DNA of 35,207 bases, taken from assembly GCA_017410065.1 (NCBI GenBank), contig JAFQRL010000046.1, forward strand, positions 1-35,207, written 5' to 3'. The notes beneath the pieces are model-generated. The model was given only the letters and a program-made list of their open reading frames with translations. It made no database searches and had not been told where the DNA came from. A program made the translations under genes and the position numbers. Below, piece after piece: positions 1 to 7,086 of the stretch; the stretch's first letter is position 1; each line of letters opens with the position of its first letter. This stretch comes from Clostridia bacterium. Lineage in GTDB: Bacteria > Bacillota > Clostridia > Oscillospirales > CAG-272.

Positions 1-23
1 AATCTTGTGCTTTTTCATTTCGT

Positions 24-165
24 GTTGTTCAATTTTCAATGATCAAGACCGCCCTCGCAAGCTCGCTTTTTGCGGCTCCCTCGCAAGTCGGCTTTCCTAT
101 TATACTATAAACTTCTCCACTTGTCAATACCCTTTTTGAAATTTTTTTAGATTTTTTTGCATTTC
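24..165 (-). promoter_or_regulatory. Strong rRNA-type promoter and leader reading out of the left edge
   Basis: On the minus strand there is a consensus sigma-A promoter: TTGACA (122-127), a 17-bp spacer and TATAAT (99-104). Just upstream (128-165) are A-tracts resembling an UP element. About 55-75 nt downstream (24-44) the leader reads TGATCATTGAAAATTGAAC, which resembles the boxA-like antitermination segment seen before 16S or 23S rRNA in Bacillota. The leader also carries two copies of CTTGCGAGGG. I infer an rRNA operon starting just left of the window; no rRNA itself is visible. It could instead be another strong promoter. Confidence 0.55.
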
Positions 166-384
166 GCTGAATTTACTGTTGTTTTCCACATTTTTTCGGG
201 TATTTTTTGTGCAAATTGCTATAGTACATAAAAAGTAGAGCATCCAATGAAAAACAGTTTATTCCATAATTTGGTTAAGTCGCGTTTATCTTTCATTTAT
301 CAGATCCAAAAGCCACTCACCGCTTTTCTGCAAATACCGCCATTGCCATTTGCTATTATTACCAAAATATTCAAATTATATACC

Positions 385-440
385 GTCTCCGTATTTTACA
401 AAGCAAACATCTCACGAGAGTGTCTCCGTATTTTACAAAG
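385..440. repeat. 19-bp direct repeat, period 37
   Basis: GTCTCCGTATTTTACAAAG occurs at 385-403 and 422-440. It lies in the 128-767 stretch between the left-edge promoter and the htpG promoter, where I see no credible gene; the short ORFs there lack ribosome binding sites and have low-complexity translations. Confidence 0.7.
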
Positions 441-493
441 AATCTTCATACAAGCGCACGCGTAATTATTATAGCGCGGGCACGCGCACACGC

Positions 494-541
494 ATTATAA
501 TATACACGCACGTATTATAATATACACGTATTATAATATAA
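494..541. repeat. Short AT-rich tandem repeat
   Basis: Two copies of ATTATAATATACACG (494-508, 514-528) are followed by a partial third copy (530-541). Each copy contains a TATAAT-like palindrome. GC-rich CACGCG/GCGCGG alternation precedes them (459-493). No function is evident; the TATAAT units could act as weak promoters. Confidence 0.6.
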
Positions 542-767
542 ATGAAGGCTTTTCCTTGGGTATATCATCGAACCCCACTCCGAGACAACCTAAACCTCTC
601 CGCACCTCACCTCAAGACGACCTCCACCCCTCCGTACCCGTCTCCAACCGTACCGACGGAGCATATTTTCGTTAATTCTCAAAATAAGCTCAACTCTGAA
701 TTACACTGCCGCATTTGCTTTGAGAATTTACTCTAAAAAATATTTTCATTATTTTGCGACAATATGC

Positions 768-796
768 TTGACAAGGCGACAGGTCAGTGATATAAT
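768..796 (+). promoter_or_regulatory. Sigma-A promoter of htpG
   Basis: TTGACA (768-773), a 17-bp spacer and TATAAT (791-796) form a perfect consensus promoter. The expected start of transcription, near 803, falls inside the CIRCE operator, so a bound repressor would block initiation. Confidence 0.85.
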
Positions 797-800
797 ACCA

Positions 801-827
801 TTAGCACTCTCGCGGCGAGAGTGCCAA
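801..827 (+). promoter_or_regulatory. CIRCE element (HrcA operator) in front of htpG
   Basis: TTAGCACTC (801-809), 9 nt, GAGTGCCAA (819-827). This matches the CIRCE consensus TTAGCACTC-N9-GAGTGCTAA at all but one position. It sits over the expected transcription start of htpG, which points to heat-shock control by HrcA. No hrcA gene is in the window. Confidence 0.88.
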
Positions 828-850
828 AAATGTCGCAAGAGGATATAAAA

Positions 851-2734
851 ATGAGAAAAAAGCAATTTAAAACAGAATCTAAAAAGCTCCTTGATATGAT
901 GATAAACTCCATCTATACCCATAAGGAAATATTTCTTCGTGAGCTGATCTCAAATGCATCCGACGCACTTGATAAGCTTTATTTCCGCTCGCTCACAGAT
1001 TCCACCGTCTCGCTTGGTCGATCCGACTATTCAATAAGCATCGCGGCAGACAAGACCGCCCGCACCCTCACGATCACCGACAACGGCTGTGGAATGTCCG
1101 CGGACGAGCTTGAAAACAACCTTGGTACCATCGCCAAGAGCGGCTCCTTCGATTTCAAGCGCGAGAACGATCAGGGCGAGGACGTGGACGTTATAGGTCA
1201 GTTTGGCGTTGGCTTCTATTCTGCCTTTATGGTGGCGGAGAGGATCACCGTTCGCACAAGGGTCTACGGCTCCGACCTTGCTTGTATGTGGGAATCCGAG
1301 GGCGCGGACGGCTACACCGTCTCCTCCTGCGAAAAGCCCACCTTCGGCACCGAGATCACCCTTTATCTTAAGGCTGATACCGAGGAGGAAAAATACTCCG
1401 ACTTCCTTGACGAATACAGGCTTCGCGGCCTCGTTAAAAAATATTCCGATTACATCCGCTATCCCATCAAGATGGCTGTAACAAAGTCAAGAAAGAAGGA
1501 GGATAGCGAGGAGTACGAAAGCTACACCGAAATAGAAACCCTCAACAGTATGGTGCCTCTCTGGAAGCGTCCGCAGAGCGAGGTAACGGAGGAGGAATAC
1601 AATTCCTTCTACACCGAAAAATTCTTCGACTATCAGCCGCCCGCAAAGGTTATAACTCAAAAATCCGAGGGCACCGCAACCTTCACCGCCCTGCTCTTCA
1701 TTCCCTCTCACGCGCCCTTCAATTACTACACGAAGGATTATGAGCGCGGACTTGAGCTCTACTCCAGCGGTGTTATGATAATGGAAAGATGCGCCGACCT
1801 TCTTCCCGACTATTTCAGCTTCGTGCGCGGCTTGGTGGATTCCGCCGACCTCTCCCTCAACATCTCCCGCGAGATGCTCCAGCACGACAGGCAGCTTAAG
1901 GTGATCGCGAAGGCTATTGAAAAGAAGATCAAGAGCGAGCTTGAAAAAATGATGGCTAACGAAAGAGAGAAATACGAAAAGCTCTTTGACGCCTTCGGTA
2001 TGCAGCTCAAATACGGCATCTACACCGACTACGGTATGCACAAGGACACCCTTCAGGACCTCCTTTTATTCAAGTCCTCGGGCGAGAAAAAATACGTCTC
2101 CCTCAAGGAATACGTCGACTCTATGAGCTCCGAGCAGAGCGCAATTTACTACGCCGCGGGAGAGAGCATCGAGAAGATCGAAATGCTTCCCCAGGTCGAG
2201 AGTATGAAGAAGCGCGGCATCGAGGTGCTTTATCTCACCGACGACGTTGACGAATTCGCTCTTAAAATGCTCGGCAAATACGCCGACCGTGAGTTCAAGA
2301 ACGTTACCGCCGAGGCGGCGGCAGATATCTCCGAGGACGAGCGCAAGAGGCTGGACGAGGAAAACCGCGCGGCTGAGGATCTCTTCAAGGCTATGAAGGA
2401 TGCCGTCAGCGAGGTTTCTGCTATCCGCTTCACCTCCTCCCTCACCTCTCACGCGGTATGCCTCACCTCCGAGGGTGAGCTCTCGGTTGAGATGGAAAAG
2501 GTGCTTAAGAAGATGCCCGGTGCCGACGGCGAGCTTCCCAAGGCAAGCGTTGCCCTTGAGATCAACGTTGATCACCCCATCAAGGAAAAGCTACTCACTC
2601 TTTATAAAAACGATCCCGAAATGTTGAAAAAATATGCGAGAATCCTCTATTCGGAGGCTTGCCTTATCAGCGGACTTTCTCTTGAAAACCCCGCCGAGCT
2701 TTGCGAGCTTATCTCGGAGCTTCTTGTAAAATAA
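851..2734 (+). CDS. htpG: Chaperone HtpG (Hsp90 family)
   Basis: ATP-dependent cytosolic chaperone that helps fold and protect client proteins under stress. The protein has 627 residues, normal for bacterial HtpG. The N-terminal GHKL ATPase domain shows the classic motifs: ELISNASDALDK with the ATP-binding Asn, DNGCGM, and GTIAKSG followed by IGQFGVGFYSAFMV. The middle domain carries the conserved NISREMLQ segment, and the C-terminal dimerisation domain closes the protein. I place the start at ATG 851 because AGAGGA lies about 8 nt upstream; an in-frame GTG at 821 and ATG at 830 also exist, but GTG 821 lies inside the CIRCE element and neither has a good ribosome binding site. Single gene with its own promoter, CIRCE operator and terminator. 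In Bacillus subtilis htpG is not CIRCE-controlled, so this wiring differs from that model. Confidence 0.97.
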   Translation: MRKKQFKTESKKLLDMMINSIYTHKEIFLRELISNASDALDKLYFRSLTDSTVSLGRSDYSISIAADKTARTLTITDNGCGMSADELENNLGTIAKSGSFDFKRENDQGEDVDVIGQFGVGFYSAFMVAERITVRTRVYGSDLACMWESEGADGYTVSSCEKPTFGTEITLYLKADTEEEKYSDFLDEYRLRGLVKKYSDYIRYPIKMAVTKSRKKEDSEEYESYTEIETLNSMVPLWKRPQSEVTEEEYNSFYTEKFFDYQPPAKVITQKSEGTATFTALLFIPSHAPFNYYTKDYERGLELYSSGVMIMERCADLLPDYFSFVRGLVDSADLSLNISREMLQHDRQLKVIAKAIEKKIKSELEKMMANEREKYEKLFDAFGMQLKYGIYTDYGMHKDTLQDLLLFKSSGEKKYVSLKEYVDSMSSEQSAIYYAAGESIEKIEMLPQVESMKKRGIEVLYLTDDVDEFALKMLGKYADREFKNVTAEAAADISEDERKRLDEENRAAEDLFKAMKDAVSEVSAIRFTSSLTSHAVCLTSEGELSVEMEKVLKKMPGADGELPKASVALEINVDHPIKEKLLTLYKNDPEMLKKYARILYSEACLISGLSLENPAELCELISELLVK

Positions 2735-2776
2735 TGCATTTTTGCAAATAATTATTTACAAATACCCATAAAAATG

Positions 2777-2815
2777 CGGAGACCTGATCTTTTCAGGTCT
2801 CCGTTTTCTTTTTCG
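2777..2815 (+). terminator. Rho-independent terminator of htpG
   Basis: An 11-bp perfect stem CGGAGACCTGA / TCAGGTCTCCG (2777-2787, 2793-2803) with a 5-nt loop is followed by TTTTCTTTTT. On the other strand the hairpin is followed by CATTTTTATG, so it may also stop the convergent cardiolipin synthase transcript. The rest of 2735-2925 shows nothing else I can name. Confidence 0.85.
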
Positions 2816-2925
2816 TTTTGATTTGATTTTTGCCGATGCTATCGGCGCGGGCACAGTGAAAGTCGAGCCTGAAAAGGTGCCTTACATTGCCCTGTGTCAC
2901 CGAGTTTAAAGCACCTCACCCGCGA

Positions 2926-4473
2926 TCAAAGCAGAGGCGCGAATATTCTCACGATGATCTTGTGGAACCACTCGTTTACCGTGAGGCGCGACTTTTTCTT
3001 GTCCATCTTTTCGGACTCGTTAAGAGTGTTCAGATATTCGTCTCTGGCGGAGATGACGGTGGGAGTGCCATACATCCAAACGGCGTTTTCAAAGTGATGA
3101 GCAAAGCTTCTGTAATCGAAGTTTATAGTTCCGACGATAGCGAACTTATCATCGCTCACCATAGTTTTTTCGTGGATAAAGCCGGGGCGATATTCGTACA
3201 CCTTAACGCCCGCATCTATAAGATGGGGATACGCGCTCTTTGTGAGCACCTTGATCACCTTTTTATCCGCAATACCAGGGGTCACTATCCTCACGTCAAC
3301 GCCTCGGTATGCCGCGTTACAGAGCGCCTCGGTCATATCGTAGTCAACTATAAGATAGGGTGTTGCGATATAAACGTACCTTTCCGCTTGGTTAATTATA
3401 TTCAGAAATGCGTTCTTTCCCGCGGGGCGCTTGAAGATAGGCGCGGGACCCGAGCCGAATGGCAGATAGAAGCCGCCGTCGGGCTTGTCCGCAGGCTTGA
3501 CGGTCGAAAGAAGTCCCTCGTAGTCGCTTTGAGTTTTGGAGGTGTAGTCCCAGTTTGAGATAAAGAGCTTCAGCAAGCCCTCAACAGCCATACCCTCAAG
3601 CCGCACACCGCCGTCCTTCCAATATCCGAAGCGGCGAACCGTATTAACGTATTCATCCGCAATGTTAACGCCGCCTGTGTACCCTACTCTGCCATCGATA
3701 ACGCAGATCTTTCTGTGGTCGCGGTTATGGTGGACCGAGGAAACTCTCGGGTTAACCTCGTTGAAGCGTCGGGTCTTGATTCCCTGCTTATTGAGTATTT
3801 TCGGATATTTCGCAGGGAGGGTCTTCATACAGCCGATATCGTCGTATAAAAGCCTCACTTCAACTCCCATCTTTACCTTTTCAAGGAGTACCGAGCGCAC
3901 CTCGTCCCAAAGGCCACCCTCGTCAATAATGAAATATTCAAGGAAGATGTAGCTTTGCGCCGAGCGCAGATCCTCTATCATTGAGGCAAAGAGCTTTTCG
4001 CCCGTGGCAAAAAAGGTTGATGAAGTGCCTGTGTAAACGTCCGACATCGGGCTGTCGTTCAGGATAGCATACGCCTTTCCTGCGGCAAGCTTTTCCTGCT
4101 CGGCAAGCTTCAAAAGCTCCTCGCCATCCTCTCCCTTGCCCTTCAACCTTTCAAGAATACCGCCGAGATATCGGCTCTCCTTTTTTGATATTCTGCGACT
4201 GTAAAAGAGCACGTAGATCAAGGGGCCGAACAGAGGTATTCCGAGAATTATAAATATCCAGGGAACCTTATATTCGGGATTCGTGTCCTTATTAATAAGG
4301 CTCAAAGAGGCAGGGATCGCGGTGACAGCTATTGCCAAAAGGACGTATCCCGCCGTATTCAGATTTGCGACCATAAGAAAGATCAAGAGGCCTATTTCAA
4401 GTCCTATCATTATAGCCGATATCGCGTATCTCGAAAACAAAGATCGGCATATTCTTTTCAGCAGCTTAACCAC
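2926..4473 (-). CDS. cls: Cardiolipin synthase (phospholipase D superfamily)
   Basis: Membrane enzyme that condenses two phosphatidylglycerol molecules into cardiolipin and glycerol. The 515-residue protein begins with two hydrophobic segments (about residues 15-60), followed by the PLDNc-type region. It has both catalytic HxKxxxxD motifs: HHNRDHRKICVIDGR in the middle and HEKTMVSDDKFAIVGTINFD near the C-terminus, the normal number for Cls. The start is GTG 4473, preceded by AAGGAG seven bases upstream; an overlapping ATG two bases upstream is out of frame and closes at once. It follows the PII-like gene by 44 bp on the same strand and is probably the last gene of that operon. Why a DUF1538/PII pair should sit with Cls is not clear. 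Confidence 0.93.
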   Translation of the reverse strand: MVKLLKRICRSLFSRYAISAIMIGLEIGLLIFLMVANLNTAGYVLLAIAVTAIPASLSLINKDTNPEYKVPWIFIILGIPLFGPLIYVLFYSRRISKKESRYLGGILERLKGKGEDGEELLKLAEQEKLAAGKAYAILNDSPMSDVYTGTSSTFFATGEKLFASMIEDLRSAQSYIFLEYFIIDEGGLWDEVRSVLLEKVKMGVEVRLLYDDIGCMKTLPAKYPKILNKQGIKTRRFNEVNPRVSSVHHNRDHRKICVIDGRVGYTGGVNIADEYVNTVRRFGYWKDGGVRLEGMAVEGLLKLFISNWDYTSKTQSDYEGLLSTVKPADKPDGGFYLPFGSGPAPIFKRPAGKNAFLNIINQAERYVYIATPYLIVDYDMTEALCNAAYRGVDVRIVTPGIADKKVIKVLTKSAYPHLIDAGVKVYEYRPGFIHEKTMVSDDKFAIVGTINFDYRSFAHHFENAVWMYGTPTVISARDEYLNTLNESEKMDKKKSRLTVNEWFHKIIVRIFAPLL

Positions 4474-4517
4474 ATCTGCTCTCCTTTCTTGGCATTTTGA
4501 CTACAACTCTTTACTTT

Positions 4518-5375
4518 TTACTGCTTTCTATATTCTTCACCGACCACGTAGTCCTCAAATCTTCCGATTCCAACAAGGTCGTCAACAGGCACGGAGAAGA
4601 TAACCGCTCCGCCCTCGGTCTTAAGGCCCGCCGCATCGCGCACAGCCTCCATTATCTTGTTTTTATATTCAAGGGTGGTGAGGAAGAACAGGCTGTCCGT
4701 CTCCTGCTCCACGGTGGTGCCAATAGCGGTTTCAGCCTTCGCGTTATTGCAGCTCTTGGTGTGGAAAACGGTGGCACCCGTTGCGCCCGCCGCCCTTGCC
4801 GCCTCGATGGAGGCGTCGGTGTATTTTCTGTTAACTACCGCAATTACAAGCTCGTGCATACGGTCGATCTCCTTTTTCTTTGAAATGAGGGCTTTGCCCG
4901 CCTGGAAGTCGGTCTTCTCCTCGCCCGAGAGTATTCCCTCGCTGATAATGCTGGAAATTCCCGTGAGGGGAACGGTGAACGCGATACCGCGTCCCACAAG
5001 ATAAAGCTTTAAGCCGTGACCTATCGCGCTGAGGATCGTGTGCTCGGCGGTGGAGGGTATCAGGGACATCGTGATCCTTTTATCTATCTCGTTAAAGCCG
5101 AAATAGGACATATAGCTAGACCTTGCGGTGCCAAATCCGATTCCCGAAAAGCTGAGAGCCGTGGCACATTCGTTGACTATCTCGGCAAGCTTATCCTCAT
5201 CGCCCTTATTGATTATTCCAACAAGCAGCTTCACCCTCTTATCGGGCTGTTTTTTCTGCGGCTGGCTCACGGGGCGAGCCACCTTTTTCTGCGCGGGCTT
5301 CTGCGCCGTCTTCTTTTTTTCGACCTTCTTTGCCACGGTCGCCTTCTTTTCAAGAGGCTTTATTTCCTTAGCCAT
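4518..5375 (-). CDS. Tandem PII-like regulatory protein linked to DUF1538
   Basis: Cytosolic 285-residue protein with two PII (GlnB)-like halves. The N-terminal 46 residues form a highly basic Lys/Ala/Gln/Pro extension. The first half starts near VKLLVGIINKGDEDKLAEIV; the second starts near HELVIAVVNRKYTDASIEA and has the T-loop-like segment GATGATVFHTKSCNNAK. PII proteins commonly bind nucleotides and control membrane transporters, so the likely partner is the DUF1538 membrane protein encoded just upstream. I choose ATG 5375, with GGGGAGGAG about 8 nt upstream, rather than an earlier in-frame codon at 5414. This start overlaps the stop of the DUF1538 gene by 8 nt (5368-5375), implying translational coupling. 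The basic tail is unusual for PII and could contact membrane lipid or nucleic acid; that is inference. Confidence 0.8.
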   Translation of the reverse strand: MAKEIKPLEKKATVAKKVEKKKTAQKPAQKKVARPVSQPQKKQPDKRVKLLVGIINKGDEDKLAEIVNECATALSFSGIGFGTARSSYMSYFGFNEIDKRITMSLIPSTAEHTILSAIGHGLKLYLVGRGIAFTVPLTGISSIISEGILSGEEKTDFQAGKALISKKKEIDRMHELVIAVVNRKYTDASIEAARAAGATGATVFHTKSCNNAKAETAIGTTVEQETDSLFFLTTLEYKNKIMEAVRDAAGLKTEGGAVIFSVPVDDLVGIGRFEDYVVGEEYRKQ

Positions 5376-6936
5376 CGACCCGCTCCTCCCCTCTTCTCTT
5401 CTTTGCAGACTCAACTCTCGCCTCGTTCATCTCATACTTATAATCAACGAAGGTCTCCTTCGCCATAACGAAGCGGCGAGCCCTGTGATCCGACTTCAGC
5501 TTATAAGCAAGGCCGCAAAGCTGTATTGAAATTATCGGTGCCATCGCAACGAGTGCAACGCAACCGAAGGCGTCTATCATAACGTCTCCGCCAAGTGCCT
5601 CGCAAGCACCTATACAAAGCGGAAGAACGAAGGCACTCATCATCGTACCGCTGGCAACGCCGCCCGAGTCGAAGGAAATACCAACGAAGATCCTCGGAAC
5701 GAAGAAGCTTAAACCGAGAGCCAGAATATATCCCGGAATAAGTATCCACATTATGTTGAGCCCCGTGATGATCCTCACAGCGGCAAGGCCGAGAGCCGCG
5801 GCAACACCCACCGAAAGTCCGAAGCCCGTGGTCTTGCCCGAGATAGCACCCGCACTCATATTCTCAACAAGCTTATTAAGGACGTAGACCGAGGGCTCCG
5901 CCTTAACTATGAAGAAGCCCAGCAGCATACCGACAGGTATAAGCGGTATTCCGTAAAAATACCCCGCAAGGCTCGTTCCGATCGCCGTACCCGTGGGCAC
6001 AAAGCCGACGTTTGCACCCGTGAGGAACACGGTGAGCCCGACAAACACGTACACGATACCGATGGAGAGCCTTATCATCTGCACCTTTGTGAAGGCTCTG
6101 GAAACAAGCTGGAAAATCGCGGCAAACAAGGCCATAGGAAGAAGGGCTATACCAACGTCGGGCACGTGCTTTGCAAAGCCCTGAAGATATACCCACGCGC
6201 CGTCTCTTGTGGTCTCGATGATCTCAACCGTCTCCTCGCCGACCTCTCCGCCCTGAGCACCGACCACAATACCCAGCACGAGCACGGCAATTATCGGACC
6301 GATACTGCAAAGTCCTGTGATACCGAAGGAGTCGTCTCTGTTATCAGCACTTGATTTTGCCGCGGAAACGCCCGCACCGATACTCATTATGAAGGGCACC
6401 GTCATAGGTCCCGTGGTAACTCCGCCCGAATCGAAGGCAAGAGTTTTAAAGCCGTCGGGAAGGAAGAAGGAGAGAACGAACGCCACCGTATAGAAGGCGA
6501 TCATCATATATTTTAAGTTCCAGCCGAAAACTATTCTGAGCACGGCTATCATCAAGAACACACCCACACCCACGGAAACGGTGAGTATAAGAAGAAGGGG
6601 TGCAACGCTCTTGCTTACCTGCTCCGCAAGTATAACGAGATCGGGCTCCGACACGGTGACGATAATACCGATAACGAAGCTGACAAAGGCAATAAGCCAC
6701 ACCTTTCCCGAGCCCGCCACCGTGCTACCGATCTTCGAGCCGAGGGGCTGCATAGACATCTCCGCGCCCGCAGTGAAAAGGCTCATTCCAAAAACGAGAC
6801 ACACCACGCCGATGATAAACAGAAGCATATCACCCGTGGACATCGGGACCACCGTTACGCTGAGAAGCAGAACTATCAGCGCAATGGGGAGCACCGATTT
6901 CAGTGACTCCACGATTTTATCCTTGATAAGACTCAT
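5368..6936 (-). CDS. DUF1538 domain membrane protein (probable transporter)
   Basis: A 522-residue, very hydrophobic integral membrane protein with roughly a dozen predicted helices. It is an internal duplication: GGVTTGPMTVPFIMSIGAG in the first half matches GGVASGTMMSAFVLPLCIGA in the second, each preceded by a FDSGG element. Such inverted-repeat architecture is typical of secondary transporters. The family is annotated only as DUF1538; the substrate is unknown, and I do not assign one. ATG 6936 with GGGAGAG just upstream is preferred over TTG 6948. It is the first gene of an operon with the PII-like protein (8-nt overlap) and then cls. Control probably acts at the palindrome in its promoter (6972-6988). 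Confidence 0.85.
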   Translation of the reverse strand: MSLIKDKIVESLKSVLPIALIVLLLSVTVVPMSTGDMLLFIIGVVCLVFGMSLFTAGAEMSMQPLGSKIGSTVAGSGKVWLIAFVSFVIGIIVTVSEPDLVILAEQVSKSVAPLLLILTVSVGVGVFLMIAVLRIVFGWNLKYMMIAFYTVAFVLSFFLPDGFKTLAFDSGGVTTGPMTVPFIMSIGAGVSAAKSSADNRDDSFGITGLCSIGPIIAVLVLGIVVGAQGGEVGEETVEIIETTRDGAWVYLQGFAKHVPDVGIALLPMALFAAIFQLVSRAFTKVQMIRLSIGIVYVFVGLTVFLTGANVGFVPTGTAIGTSLAGYFYGIPLIPVGMLLGFFIVKAEPSVYVLNKLVENMSAGAISGKTTGFGLSVGVAAALGLAAVRIITGLNIMWILIPGYILALGLSFFVPRIFVGISFDSGGVASGTMMSAFVLPLCIGACEALGGDVMIDAFGCVALVAMAPIISIQLCGLAYKLKSDHRARRFVMAKETFVDYKYEMNEARVESAKKRRGEERVDG

Positions 6937-6966
6937 ATTCTCTCCCAAAAAATGTTTGCTGATCTA

Positions 6967-6995
6967 ATTTTATCAGACGCCGTCTGATTTTTCAA
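6967..6995 (-). promoter_or_regulatory. Promoter of the DUF1538 operon with palindromic operator in the spacer
   Basis: Minus strand: TTGAAA (6990-6995), a 17-bp spacer and TAAAAT (6967-6972). The spacer is almost entirely the perfect 17-bp inverted repeat ATCAGACG-C-CGTCTGAT (6972-6988 on the plus strand). A dimeric repressor bound there would occlude RNA polymerase. The geometry resembles TetR-family operators, but no such regulator gene is in the window. It is not a terminator: no T-run follows it on the minus strand and the loop would be only one base. Confidence 0.7.
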
Positions 6996-7086
6996 GCGAT
7001 GAGCAAAAGCTTTACATCAAGTTAAATAATTGTATAAATTAATTCATAAAGCGGCAAAAAGTCGCCCTCACTCAAGCCGCGAGGCG

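Noticed and set aside
247..465. ORF of 72 codons before htpG
   Set aside because: No ribosome binding site, low-complexity AT-rich translation, and it includes half of a non-coding direct repeat; likewise the 64-codon ORF at 542-736.
821..850. Earlier GTG/ATG starts for htpG
   Set aside because: GTG 821 lies inside the CIRCE element and neither GTG 821 nor ATG 830 has a ribosome binding site; ATG 851 has AGAGGA at good spacing and fits the family N-terminus.
6972..6988. Intrinsic terminator between the GTPase and DUF1538 genes
   Set aside because: The inverted repeat has a one-base centre and no T-run in the direction of transcription; it sits between -35 and -10 boxes instead.
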